Shown here piece after piece: positions 1-13,083 of a stretch of 64,000 bases of DNA; within the stretch, counting starts at the first letter, position 1, and every line of letters begins with the position of its first letter. The translations under genes and the position numbers were made by a program. The notes beneath the pieces were generated by a model. It was given only the letters and a program-made list of their open reading frames with translations. It was not told the DNA's origin and did no database searches. The stretch spans positions 1,196,097 to 1,260,096 of the forward strand of contig JACBWW010000051.1 in the NCBI GenBank assembly GCA_020086605.1, written 5' to 3'. The stretch is from Lanius collurio (lineage: Eukaryota > Chordata > Aves > Passeriformes > Laniidae).

Positions 1-118
1 TATTTCTACTTGGGCAGTTGATGCCCACGAAGAAGAAAAACACTGAATATGTTTTTTCGGGTTCTGCTGTGGATTCTCAGAATTCAGGCTAAGCAGCAGG
101 CAGTCTCCTACAGAACAG

Positions 119-120
<2 letters not shown>

Positions 121-168
<48 letters not shown>
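121..168. repeat. (TA)24 dinucleotide microsatellite
   Basis: This is an uninterrupted run of 24 TA units. It is self-complementary, so it can form hairpins or cruciforms and is probably length-variable between individuals. It sits in unique AT-rich DNA with no gene next to it. Confidence 0.97.
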
Positions 169-169
<1 letters not shown>

Positions 170-3100
170 TCAGATCCTCTGAGTTGTAGAAAGGAAGCTA
201 AAATGTTTTCCTGTGTGTACCTCAGTGTCAAACTGTAGCTGGTGAAATAGAGCAATCACATCTTTGATTCCACACAACTCAATCTATTTGGTAAGCACAA
301 TATGGAAAGAAGAAGTGAAAAAAAACTTAAGAAGAAACACACCTGTGCAATCTCCAGAATGAGCATTAAAGAAATAATGAACTGTGCTTTGGCTCAGAAA
401 ACAAATGGATTGCTAAACAATAAGGGGTTTAATTGGAGGAAACATTTCACTTCCTGAACAAAAGAAGGAACTCATGGGAGATGTCTAAGCAAGACCTCAA
501 CAGCTGAGTCAGAAAGGGCTTCATTATCTGCATTTCATATCTTCTTAGACTTGTCTTTTATGTATTTAAGCCCTGCACCTGCAACAATCTTACAATCAGT
601 GCAGTGATTAGTCCAGCTGTATTTATATTTCATGTAAAGTTGATTTTACTTCTCATTCCTTCTTTACATCCCAGCCTTTACAGTAAATTTACTTTGTGGA
701 ATATGACTGGGATTGGATTTGAGGGCTTCTGTTAAAATTAAAACTACTAAAAACCAAAATTCAGAGAAAGCTAAATTTGGAAATGAGACATGCTAAGAAC
801 TGGCCTTGGGAATCTCCACCTTGCACGGATGAAGGTGAAGAAACTGGCAAATCTATGAAGAAGGATGGGATGCAGGAGATAGAAGAAAGCCGAGTCTAGG
901 AAATGTTAAGTCTACATCAGGAATAACTTTCACATTTTTAAATTCCCAGCAGAAACAAATCCATGTTGTAACCATGTTGGTCATTATTCTACCATACAGG
1001 AAAAAGAATTTTAAACTACGTAGCTCTGGTCTTTACTAAGGTACCCAACAGGTAGCAAAAAAAAATTTTTTTTTCTAATAGCAACCCCGTGCTATCTCCT
1101 CCAAGACCAACACAGATGTGTCAATGGAACGTAATTCCCTGCAGGTTCACCTGTGTCTCCTGATCATCTAATTTTTTATGGTAATTCTCTTGTTTCTCTC
1201 CTTGATGAAAAGGGTGAGGCTTTGGCCTAACAACTGCACAATATTTTTGCATATTTGTACTGAAAACACCTATGATTAAATCTTTCAGTACATAATTCTT
1301 CATCCTCATAAATCAACAGCAACAACAACAAGGATCTGGACCAGGCTTCTGCCTTCAGCTGTATGCTTTGCTTAAATTAGGCATCCCTCCTAATCTTCAT
1401 AAGAAAATTAATATTGAAATAATTTTTAACTGGCTAGAATTGTTCATGAAGAAAGAGTAAATAGCAGGAACTGCAAGGGCTAACCGATCTCTGCAAATGC
1501 CCCTAACAGCAAATACTTGAGGCCAACCTTTGAGAGAATAAAAAGAACAGAAACTTTTTCAATGTCAGAATTGCACTCAGCCTATTTTTCCACTTTATTT
1601 CCTGCTGTTCTCTTGCCTTCACAACTCATCTCTTCTTTAATTTGTCTCAGAACTACTTCCTACAATTGTTGGTGGTATTAAAAATGAAAAATAGCAAAAT
1701 AATAAACTTCTGGCACATCACACTCTTCCTTTTTCCCCTTTAGAGGACAAACACCCTTAATACCAATGAGCTAATTTCAGACTAAATAAAAAGCAGCACA
1801 ACACCCAATTCTTTATTCACCTAAATCAGAGTCTGTCATGACAGCAAAGTGATAAACCTGGCAATCAAATTTGTCATGATACAACTACAGTTCTAGTATT
1901 GACTGGAGAAGACAGATCAAAAGCTTGAAGAAAACTTCTATTTAAAGAAAACTGAGTAAGCCACCACTAACCCCTAAAAATGTAAAAAATAAATCTCTCC
2001 AGATACCAGTGCACTGGCAAATCAAGTGAATGCCTTTTTTATAATTATTATTATTATTGTTAAAAACTTGTTGGAAGGTGGAAATTGTTTGATCCTTAGG
2101 AGAACTCAGCTGTGGCACAAGAGTCTGTGCTAAGCACAGCAGTGCTGTTTGAGTCCCCAAAGCTTACACGTCTCCCTAAACAAGAGGCCACCCAGAACTT
2201 ATATCCAGAGCTATCTGTTCTGCTACAGATTTCCTGTGTGACTCCAGAAGCCTCACCAAGACACAGACTTGGGCAACTTCTTTAAGTGTCTTTGGGGATC
2301 CACAAAATCCTCACCCAGCTGTTTCAGTGGCTCCAGCTCCTAACCTGTATCCAGAGCCATTTATATGCAAGAAGGTTGTTCCCAAAGAGAGTTGTGATCA
2401 CCCTCTGGATCTGTGCACACTCTTCTGCATCGGGCAAGACAACAATCCACAGCACATATCCCTGCTGGTGAAGTCCTTCTGCCTTCTCATTCCTTAGGTC
2501 AGTAAAAACCAGAGCTAAGAGTCTTGGCCATACAGAGCAGCTGTAAGGACTAACAGGCTGCAGGGGAGGGAATGCTGTTATTCCAACACACCAACACAGG
2601 TAGCAAAAAAGAAGAATATTACTTGCAAGTCAAGTCTAAAGCAGATTTCACTCCAATGCAGTCATCTGTCACAGCCACTTTTCTCATTCATTCTCATGTG
2701 AAAAGCTGCTGTTGAGGACAGATTTTCCTGGAAAGCCAAGTTGCAGAACTTCTAAAGTCAAGCCAATGATACCTCATAGACATCAATGGCCTCACTCTGG
2801 CAGCTCTTCAAACACACAACCAGGCTTCTAGATGTTCCACTTGGACAGTTTGCTCCTCCAACCATTTCCGTTCAAATGTTTCAGGAAAAGGGGATCATGT
2901 GCCCTCAAGTGTCCCTGTCCAACCACATTCATGGGGCATGAGAACAGCTTGAAGATGCATTCCTTGAAAACATACACCTTAGTATAAATATGTATTTCTC
3001 AAGTTGCAGCTTGTACATCTCAAGTTATGCACCTACAGTGAGGTTTGTACCTAATACTTATTTTCTCTCCTGTAATTCAGGGTTAATTCAAATAAGAATT

Positions 3101-4361
3101 GTTCAGGGCCAAGTCAATACACAAAAACAAAAATCTGTGGAGACTAAATTTATTTTTTGAGAAAATTATTCTAAATGCAAGATTAAACATTAATCAAGAA
3201 CACATCAAGCAGGATGCTTTGGTATTGCCTCTTCTCAAAGGATACATCTGGATTTCAGACTAGTAAGTAGCACTACCTGAGTGCTCTTCAGAGACCAACT
3301 TTCAATAACTGCTTGTCTTATTCAAAGCTGCTGAATCAAGGGACAAATCTTCAGGTTCCTGCCCAGGGAGGTTTTCAGTCAAGATCTACTCGAGGAAATT
3401 CCCTCTGTTCTACTAGTGCAAAGCCTATCTGCTACTCTCAAAGGAATCTGTACAACAATAAAATCCCCATTAACTGCATATGTCAAAGCTCACAGGTACT
3501 AAAATTCACTTAGCAGTTCTCTGCTGTTAGTATCTACAGTCTACTTAAGCCAATCTGTAACTTTATTTTTAAATGATACTTCAGTAGGTGCTAAGTTCTC
3601 AACATTTCAGTCCCGCAAAAGCCCTATGATTGCAACCCTCAGCACACGTTTATAAGTTTCCCATCTTTAAGAAGGTAAGGGAAACAAAACCCTGGGATGG
3701 TACAAACCACTTTCTAGCAGAAATGTGGCATGACAACTGGTCCTGCCCCGCAGTGCACTCCGTCTGTGGGCTGAGCAGGGCAATGCCTGCCAGTAACAGC
3801 AGCGCTGCCCTGGCTTGGCACCGTCCCCACCAGCACTGCTCCTGATTTCATGCAGGCTCCATGTGAGACCTGCAGCCCAGGGACATGTCCCTGTGCAGAT
3901 TTTTCACATCAGCAGATCTCAGATAGTGAAATGGCTGTTTGGCCAAGCCTTGCAGAATGACGTGACAGCACAAGGAATGCTGTGTGCCTGGCACAGCATG
4001 AGGGATTTGGGGGATGAAGATGTCAGCTACAATAAAATACCACTCAGGGTGGGGGGAGCCAAACTTGGCAAGTCCGTGTTTCTGCTACCTGACTCAGGCA
4101 GACTGCCCCATCAGCTGTGTTTGGCTGTCTCAAGGGCAACCCAGCGGGAAAGTACCATCCTTGGTGGGGAGTAACATTTAGGAAAGCAAAGGAAGAGAGC
4201 CAGACTGAGGGAAGAGTTCCCAGGCAGGCCTAGGTACTCCATGCCTCTGGTTTAGGTGACCAAACTCTGCAGGGGAGGACAGTCTACAGCATTGCTATTT
4301 CTACATGCTGTGAGCACTAGGACTCTGCAGATGGGTATTTTATACCACAGACTCCTGGCCC
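169..4361. other. No gene seen; unique AT-rich DNA
   Basis: No recognisable gene or mobile element is visible. There is a short A-then-T run near 1060-1075 and a TTA/TTG-type short repeat near 2042-2060. The longest open frame is 3815-4174 on the plus strand (119 codons). It lies in a slightly GC-richer patch (about 3740-4170), matches no family I know and has no visible intron or promoter context, so I treat it as chance. Confidence 0.6.
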
Positions 4362-4388
4362 AACTGGTTTGTTAACCAGTTAACAAAC
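4362..4388. repeat. Two overlapping, mutually exclusive inverted repeats
   Basis: AACTGGTT (4362-4369) pairs with AACCAGTT (4374-4381). GTTTGTTAA (4367-4375) pairs with TTAACAAAC (4380-4388). The stems are 8 and 9 bp with 4-nt loops. They share bases, so only one hairpin can form at a time. GTTAAC-like halves also resemble HNF1/forkhead-type sites, but that reading is weak. Confidence 0.75.
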
Positions 4389-4610
4389 ACTGCAAGAAAA
4401 GAGATGTAAGACCCTGCAGAGGCTTGAAATCATTCCAGAAGGGGACGTATCTACAGTTTCAAAGGCTTGCATTTGGGGGCAGGGAAGACACTTGTTTGGA
4501 TAGACCATCTAAATTGAAGAAAATTTCCAAAAATAACAATCCAGAAGATTTAAACACAAGATAGTTGTGGAGAGCAAAACAGAGTTTGGGGAGGACAGTT
4601 TTGTGAGTCT

Positions 4611-4707
4611 GGGGGTTTGGAGGATTTTGTTTGTTTGTCTGGTTTTGTTGTTGCTTGGTTGGGCTTTTTTCATTTTATTTCTTAGTTATTGTTGTGGGGT
4701 TTTTTTG
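4611..4707. repeat. G/T-rich low-complexity tract
   Basis: The tract is dominated by TTTG, TTG and T runs with very few A or C bases. Its complement is the same A/C-rich type seen at 42.3 kb. It may be a decayed simple repeat or a degenerate poly(A)-derived tail on the minus strand. Confidence 0.7.
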
Positions 4708-4715
4708 AACATAGA

Positions 4716-7700
4716 ACTACAAGGCTTTCTATAATATATAAACAACCTAAAACATACTTATAATTGATTTTTTTTTTAATTATGTTATCAATAATTAGAA
4801 AACCTTGTTTTCTGGACTATGTGTTAAACTATCACAGTACTACTCCTCCAAGTATTTCCAATATTTAAATTTAAATAAACTATAATAAAGACCAATTTAA
4901 AAGAATACTCAATTTTTTTTTTGATTTCCAAGCATTTACATCTAGCTGATAGGAGTGGACAAGATAACTGACCACCCAGAGAATCTTAGATTGCCTTCAT
5001 GACTTTCCTCAGCTCCAGCAGAAGGCTTCCACCCGCTCTGGTGTGACCCCAGGGACGCTCCTGACGAGGGAGCAGCAGCACTGGCTGCACAGAGCAGTAA
5101 TTTTTACAGCACAGCCCCAGGACAGTCACACTGGCACAACGAACAGGCTGCAGCAGGCAAATGAGGACAAGCGGTCAAGGCAAGGGAAAAGTTTCTTCAT
5201 TGAGTGCTGTACCCGAGCTACGTTTCCTCAAGTGGCACCCACAAGCTGCAATAATATTGTAAGCTTAAGCTTTGTGCTGAATTGAAAGGGACAGTCCTGT
5301 CATATCTCAGTCCTTGGACAGTCTGTCTTCCCTGCCTCATGCTAACTCCCACATTGACCAGGCTAGGGAGCTTAAGCAGCCAAAATAAGCTAAGGCAAAA
5401 CACAGAATAAAACCCCCACTCATCTTCAAAACCTCACTCCATGTCACACAAGCTCTTAACACAATAGGAGGAATGGGAACAAACATCCAAGGACACACAT
5501 GGTAATCTTCACTGCTCTACAGACCTATCAGCACTGCCTCCATCCTCATGATCTGCACTTGTTTTCATGCTTTCACTACAGGCACAGGTGAGAAGGGTAG
5601 GTGGGTCTATTTGCTCCCCTCCATGACAGAATAGCTGGTGAAACAAATCTTTCCCTTCAAACTTGGAATATTCAACACTAAACACCAGCTCAGTCAGATG
5701 GCATTTCCTCTCAACTCCATCAATAAGTATCACTAACCAGCTCCCTCTGCAGTGTACTTATGTAACTGAAGCATTAAGAGCTAAAAAATATAGGGCCCTA
5801 ATTTATCTGGGCACTTAAGCATGGGTCTAAGTTTACATCCATTTCTCTGCCACAGAAGATAACATACAGTAAAAAAAAGGAAAGGCTTCAAGGTAATTTT
5901 ATACAGACCACAAATCCCAAGTAAGGTACAGTAATGGTCAGATGCAGCTGATCAGTCAATGACATGCATTTTTTTTCTCACATTCACATTTTCACAATTG
6001 ACTTCTTCAGGAATTATACATAACCTTCATGATAAGCCCATGCTTCATCAGTACTTAAATGAAAGAGGCTTATGTATGTAAAATTTGCACTGCAGTGGCT
6101 GAACCCCAACCAAAGAAAGTTTCCTACAGTAAGCTGAACGAAGTTAAACCTTGGAAACTCTCCTCTTCCCTTATAAATGTTAGTTATAGGAATTTAGGTC
6201 TACTGAAACAGACTATTATGTAATTCTCTTAATCCTGCAGTGCCTTAAAATATCTTACTGTACTATCACATCGAGTGCACGCACATCAGATGTTTGTCCT
6301 GTGAATAAAACAGGAATAGAATAATACTCTTCTATTATCAACTTAAATGTTTTATAATGTCTCTTCTGTTGAGACAAGCTGATTTTTATTCTGCAGTGTA
6401 GAAAACTAAACTGATCTGTGATTTGTTGGAATTTTCTTTTTCTTCCTAAAGACAGTAAACTAGTAAACTTTTGCATTTCCAAAAAACTATATTCTATACT
6501 TATATGAGATACATGTCTACACAAGTATGCTTGAGTAATTACAAGGTTCAGGTGAGGACTACTGAAGAAATATACAGTAAGTTTTGGTGACCTTCTATTT
6601 AATTACCACAGGCTCTCCTGCAGCTTAGGAGGTTTTTGCATTTAAACAAAAAGAACATTCATGATCCTTATCAAATATAGCTCCATGGGAAGGCTGCTTG
6701 CAAATCATAATTTTTTTCAAAGGAGCAAGCAAGCTCTGTTGGGCTTAGTTGAATATGCATCCCATCACAATTCCTTGCATTGGTCTAATACCACATTAAG
6801 ATTACCTTGCACCTCTTATTAAGAATTGTTATCAAGATCATAAATACATAATATGCATATAGAAGAGTACTTCAAACAACAAAACCTGCTTTATGCATAG
6901 AGTAACTACAGGGTTTAATTAGGAAGACAACAGGGTTGAGTTTTTTTAGTCAGATATTTCTTGGACTCTATCTCTTATTCTGTTGCCAGTGCTGGTGATT
7001 CCTGCAGCTTCAGAGAGGCTTCAGATCAGAGTGATCTTGGCAGTGGCCAAGGAGCTCCTGACTCCCACTGGGGAACTCAGAATATTAATGAATCTTGAAT
7101 GGTGCAGAAATGGCAATGTCAGAGGGAGAGGGGAGCAGGCTGCAAGAGCAGGGCTCACTGAGCAGTGTTCAGGCTGCTCATGAGCAAGCACAGACCTGTA
7201 CACACATGCTGGAGTGTCTGTGGCTACACAGCTGAGCCTCCCTTCACACTTCAGTGGGTATGACTGGATCCTGTGACTTGGGAAACTATGAAGCTTCTTC
7301 ACTGGAAAACCTCAGCACAGACAAGAGAAGCAGAATATAATCCGTGTTCCAAACTCATGCCTTGTATGATTATGAAGAAAGTTTAGTCTGCTATTACTTT
7401 GCACAGGGGTCAGTATTTTGTCAAGGGTCACTCTCTGGAGTCACTCTGGCACACAGGTGTCAGAAACACCACAGTCTCTTCTAGATCACTATGAGGTCAG
7501 CATGTTCCACACACCTCTAAAGGGTTGAATCCTACAGCAAAGATCTATTTTAGCTTCTGAAAAGGCAATCAGAAAAAAATCTGACTATTATTATGATTTT
7601 CAGTATTCTTTCAATTTTATATTTTGAAGAGATGTTATAATGGTTATTCTCCACACAAGTTCAGGAACAAAACAAAACCAGGTCCTTCAAGGTGAAGCCT

Positions 7701-10700
7701 GCTGCACCAGGCAAACCCAAATGCTCCACCACCCACAGAAAACATAGCCATGAGATTTTACAGCCAATATGTGATTCAATTATTTCATTTTAGATTGTGT
7801 GTTAAGATGTCACCTATTTAGAATTTATTGCTACTGGTTTTTAGATTAATGGAGTTGTTAATCATGCACGTGTTGGACTATATCCTTACTAACAGGACAA
7901 AACCATTTACTTTTGTCTACCTCTGTCTCAGACTGAAAACTCAGAACACTGTAGACTACTCATCTAATTTCCATTGCAACCACAATCCAAACAAATTTCT
8001 ATCTATTTTTTAGAACTCAAATGTTGTGATTTAAGTTTTTATACATGCTGAAAGACCTCAAAAATTAATTACTGAAATTTCTCATTAATTTTTTAGGGAT
8101 GCTTTCAACAACAAATTCTGTGTAGCAGCAACATTAAGAATATAATTCCAAGGCCTGTAGATGATATCAAGTTTAAGTAAGATAAAATAATGACTGAAAA
8201 CACAAGCAGCTTTAAACAACTTCAATCATTAAGTGATTCCTCCAACAGATGGCAAAAGCACTTCTGAGCACATGATTACAAAATAATTGGCCCGGAAGCA
8301 GGCAAGTAAGACAAGAAAAGTGTACTAAATGGCACAATTACTCAGCACAGTGATTAGAAAAAGGATTTGGGGGCTTAGCAAGGAAAAAAAAACACTGAAG
8401 CTATTGGCACAAAGGAAAGCAGTAAGACAAAAGCATTCATCAGTAGTATCAAATACCAGGCAGGTTATCCTACCAACATGCAGAACATGAGATGTTCTCC
8501 AGCTGGCACCTACCATACCCCGGTCCACAAGAAACAAAACAGATTTTTGTGTAACTGGAGTTACTTTTTCTTCCATCTTTCTTTCCTGAAATAAACAGTC
8601 TTTTTGGCTCTCACCCCAAATCTCACCAGCACATAATTTTTTTGTGAGCATGTAAGCCATGAAGCCATTTTCCTTTGGTCAGTTTGCAGTCACACAAGCA
8701 CCAGGGCTACCACAAAGCAGATGCTGTTGCAAGGTCAAAAAAAAAGTGACCCGGGCTGAGGAGGAGGGTTAACATCACTCAACAACATTTGCATTGTTTT
8801 TGTGCAATGTTGATTTCATTTTCACAGCATTTTAAAACAGGGGAACTCTATTAAAAGTAGTATTTCCCATTATATAGCCCAGCACTTTTCTCTCCTGAAT
8901 GTGATTTAAATCTACAACACAAAATGAATGTTGATACAGATACACAGCATTACAAAATGACAATGTGAATTACTAATCTGAAAGACTTCTCAGCCCCACC
9001 ATCAACCAGTCAGCCCAAATACCACGGCAGCTGGGAAATGCAGCCAAGGAACATAATAAAGCAGGTAGCCAGCACTCATCTTTTCTGGCAGAGAAGAAAA
9101 CCTCATGTAAATCTGCCTGACAGATAATGGCTGGGACAGCCAAAAGAAAGCTTTTATAATAATATATAATATTTCCATATTTTCTTGGAAGTGTTGATCA
9201 TATGGCTTCACCATGACAGCAATTACCTGCTCACATAGAGCACAATTTTTAAAATTTTTGTTACAGACAAGAAGCGCTTTAAATTTTCTGTCCTGGAGAC
9301 CATAAAATTAGTCATTGTATGAAATCAATTGTATAAAGAAAATTCATTTTGTAAGTACATTCCATACTTCAGCAAAAATAATTTGGATTCTTTAGCAAAG
9401 AAACATTTCAAAACCTACATTTCTGGATACTTCTTGAATGCACTTGGATTATGGACTTCTTGCAGAACCTTTACAGCATTTATACATAAATTGGGTCCCA
9501 GAAAAATGTACTTGCTTGATGTGTATCTGTGCTAAATTCCCGTTCAAACATTTGGAAAACTAAATAAGGAAGACAAGTTAATAGCACCTCTTGGGTTTCC
9601 AGGTTTCATTCCAACTGTGGCATCCTTCAGGGAGCTCTTACAAAGTAACAAAAACCTCATAGCAGTCTGCAGTAAAATTTGGCATACACAGCTTAGGGAA
9701 TAGAAGTCTTCAAGAAAAATACTTGGGTTTTTTCCCCACACTGGTATGCGATACCTTCAAGTAAAAGATAAATGCTATTGACAGGCAGTGTTTGTTCAAA
9801 GCAGTTTTCTTCAAACCTGGAGTAACCTCTTAGCAACTCTTCTGAACAAGAAGGTGCATAATTGCCATTTCAGCCATGCAATGAAGTACAGCAGTACAAA
9901 TACCTGTTGCACATGCAGAGACACAGGCTGGGATCGTCTTCTTCTTCCCCCAACACCCCAACAAGTATTTCACCCTCAGCTGGAAATGCAGTGTTTACCC
10001 CAGGATAGAGGATCTACCACACATCCTCACTGTAAAACACCACACCACAGTAACAAAGGGCACTGCAGGAAAGTCATCCCGATGTCCCCCCTGCACAAAA
10101 TGACCTCTTCCATGCACAGAGCATAAACCCACTTCCACATGAGGAACAAGCTCAGTGAACAAGCTCAGTAGCAAGGCCAGAACTAATTCCACAGCCCTGC
10201 AAGCTGAACTGGTTGAACAGAACCCAAACCATTACATAAAAAATTGCAAAAAGTTTCCTACTGCTGTGAATTAGTGAAAGCAGAAAGCCCATAAGAAATA
10301 AGCTCCCAACCAGAATCCAAATCCCAGGCTCCACGAGCCGTAAACCAACAGTTGTCTGCTTGTGATTATACTTTTAAATGGTGCCTTCAATACATATCAT
10401 TTGAACATCTGATTTTTCAAGTAAGGAGATCTCTAGAGGCACCTCCTACTAATTTGGGAATACAAATTAGATCTAAGTGCAAGAAAATAAAAGCAAAGAT
10501 ACATTTCTTCTTCAAAGGAGTTTGAGAGAGTAAAAAATCAGTTGTTAAGGATGCAGAGAGATCGTATTTCTCTGGTCACAAAATCAGGCAAGCCTAATTC
10601 ATACACACAAAAATCTTACTTGATTTCCTTTATTTTCTGTAGTTCAGAGTGAAAATAACTCACACTGTGGATAAGAAATGCATGATAAGACTTTAAATGC

Positions 10701-13027
10701 AAACCACAGAGAAATGCACATCACCAGCAATCATTTAAGACCCCAACAGGACTGAGTAACTGTAACCACCTGAATGTATCACTGATCTATGTACAGATAC
10801 CATCATAGGTTGGATCAAAAACAGAATCCTGTGGCTGCCTCAAATATTCTATATATATACATAGTTCCTAAATAACTCTAAGTTTGTAAGTAATATTTTC
10901 ATTAATTACCTTAGCATTATCAAAACAGTGGGAGGGAAAAAGGCAAAAACACCCAGCCATTTGAAGCTTTGAAACTAGAATAAACAGTGCCCACTTTCCT
11001 TTCATCCCTGCTTAGCATCAAAATAGTCCTAGAATGTTTTCATTCAAGAATTGCAATAAGAAGTGGAAAAAAACCCCAAACCAGAAATCATTAAAGAACT
11101 AATTTTAAAGGCAACTATACAATAATGCTCTAAGTTCTACTCTCTCATGTATAATTTTTTAAAAGGAGAAAGAAAAATAGTTGCAAAAGTGGAGGAAAAT
11201 GTCACTGATTAAAGTATCATAATTTAAAGTAACTATATTAAAACCAGCAGAGTACTGAGGTTTCCCAATCACAGAAGTGGAGTAGAAAGAAGGATTTGAA
11301 GGTAATAAAAATGAAATTGCAGCATCCTCATTCTCCTTGCATAAAGCTTGACTCATACTGATGAAGCCCTACAGCCAAAGCATTGTAAATACTGTATTAG
11401 ATTTGAGAAAATTAAAAATCTGCAAAATGGCAGGGCTGTTACATCCAGATTCCTCTACGCTACAGCATATAGCATCCTTCTCAGTGTGACTAAAGTGCAA
11501 AATTTCCTTTTTGTTTTAAGTGGTTCAAGGTCTATGAGAAACCACTTTGTCCCTTACCAGAGCTTCAGGTACTATACAAGCAACTAAAGCTTAATCACAG
11601 ACTCTTTTTGTCTCTTCTGAATTGCAGGAGAACCTGCTCAGCTGTGTATCGAGGCAGAAGAGAAAGTGATCTAGAGTACTGTTAGTTTATCAACTATTAG
11701 TTGGTCCATAGGAAGGAAATTAAATATTTCTCCTTTCAATTAAACCAATAGTCAGTGATGTGGCACAATGAGAAGGTGCTTGCTTGGTTTGAGTTTGTTT
11801 TGAATGTAACTGATCTTTAAAGTACCTGCACTCCTAGACTCTCCAGAGTGCTTTGTAGTTTTTCATACAAACTTTCATGTTTGGCAGCCCATCCTTTCAT
11901 AAATGGCAATTCTGTATAATGAAACTGTGCTTTTTCAATTAAAAATTGCAATGAGCATTTAATAGAAATAATTTAATTACAGAACTGATGTTTCAAGAGA
12001 CTACCTCTATTACACAAAATTATGGTAACTAATGCTTATTGCTAAGTATTATTATTTATAACTTAAGTAAACCACCACATTTTTTAGAAACTGTACCACA
12101 GTTTAAGCATTCAATAACATTGTGGTTAAGAGTGAAGCACTGAAAGATCAAAGTGAATGCTGGAATCTAATGTATTTTTATTAAATTACAGCCCATAACC
12201 TTCATATACATTTTGTCATTCTTTCTTTAAGAGAGTTTTAAACATCAGCAGCAACTGTCTTCTTTCAAGCATAAGCTTGAGCACAATGGAAGTTCTCCTT
12301 CAATGTCACTCAAAATCAATAGCAGGAAAAACATGTATTTATAAATAAAATGTAGAGGCATTCAGAACTCAGTGCTACAATTTCTAATTAATATAATTTT
12401 CATCAACTCTGCTGTAAAATTCAGTGATCAGAAGAATGTTTTTATGTGTTCCATCTCCAAGGTACATGTGCCTGTTGATCACTCTGCTGAAGCAGCCACT
12501 TAATTAGAAGCTTCTGGATTTGGATGTTCTGAGGCCTTTTTCAAAGTTGTGCAGTTATACCTCAATAATTAAGAGGCAGGAATTGATCGCTCTCTATTCC
12601 ACTTCTTATCTGAAGGAACTTGCTGATGTTGTTACTCTGCATTTTGTTTCCTATCATTGATAACTTTTGAAGTCTAAAATTTTAAAACTACCCATAATGA
12701 AATCTGAAAAAGTTTGGCTTTGGCTTTTCCTTCTTTTAATTTTTTCAAGATGTCTCTTTTCTCCCAGAAAAGGATTCTATCATTTCCAGCTCTCCCTTTA
12801 AATGCACTGGGAGATGGCAGAGGAAGATGTCTCCAGGGACTCATCCCTATCAGAATAATTTACTTACACAGAGTGCTTTGAAGCAGGATGGAAAGTTATT
12901 TTCAAAACTTAATTTTCTCTATTTTACAGCAAACTGTCCTGTACCACAGGACAGCTGTCAGTCCTATGTAGGAAATGTTACAGGAAAAAATGTTTGACCT
13001 TCACTTATAACATTTCCTCATGTTATT
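4716..13027. other. No gene seen; 8.3 kb of unique AT-rich DNA
   Basis: I see no coding exon, RNA gene or clear mobile element. The sequence has short T and A homopolymers (for example 4769-4778, 4912-4921) and a TTTAAATTTAAA palindrome near 4865. Scattered open frames are all under 115 codons and lack any recognisable domain. Slightly GC-richer patches occur at about 5030-5230, 7000-7260 and 9950-10130, without a feature I can name. Confidence 0.6.
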
Positions 13028-13083
13028 GTATAATTATAATAATAAAAATAATACTGTAAAATTATAATAGTAAAAATCATATT
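13028..13083. repeat. 28-bp AT-rich tandem duplication, two copies
   Basis: Bases 13028-13055 and 13056-13083 align without gaps and match at 24 of 28 positions. Both copies consist almost only of A and T (TAATTATAATAATAAAA-type). This is a small local slippage duplication. Confidence 0.8.
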
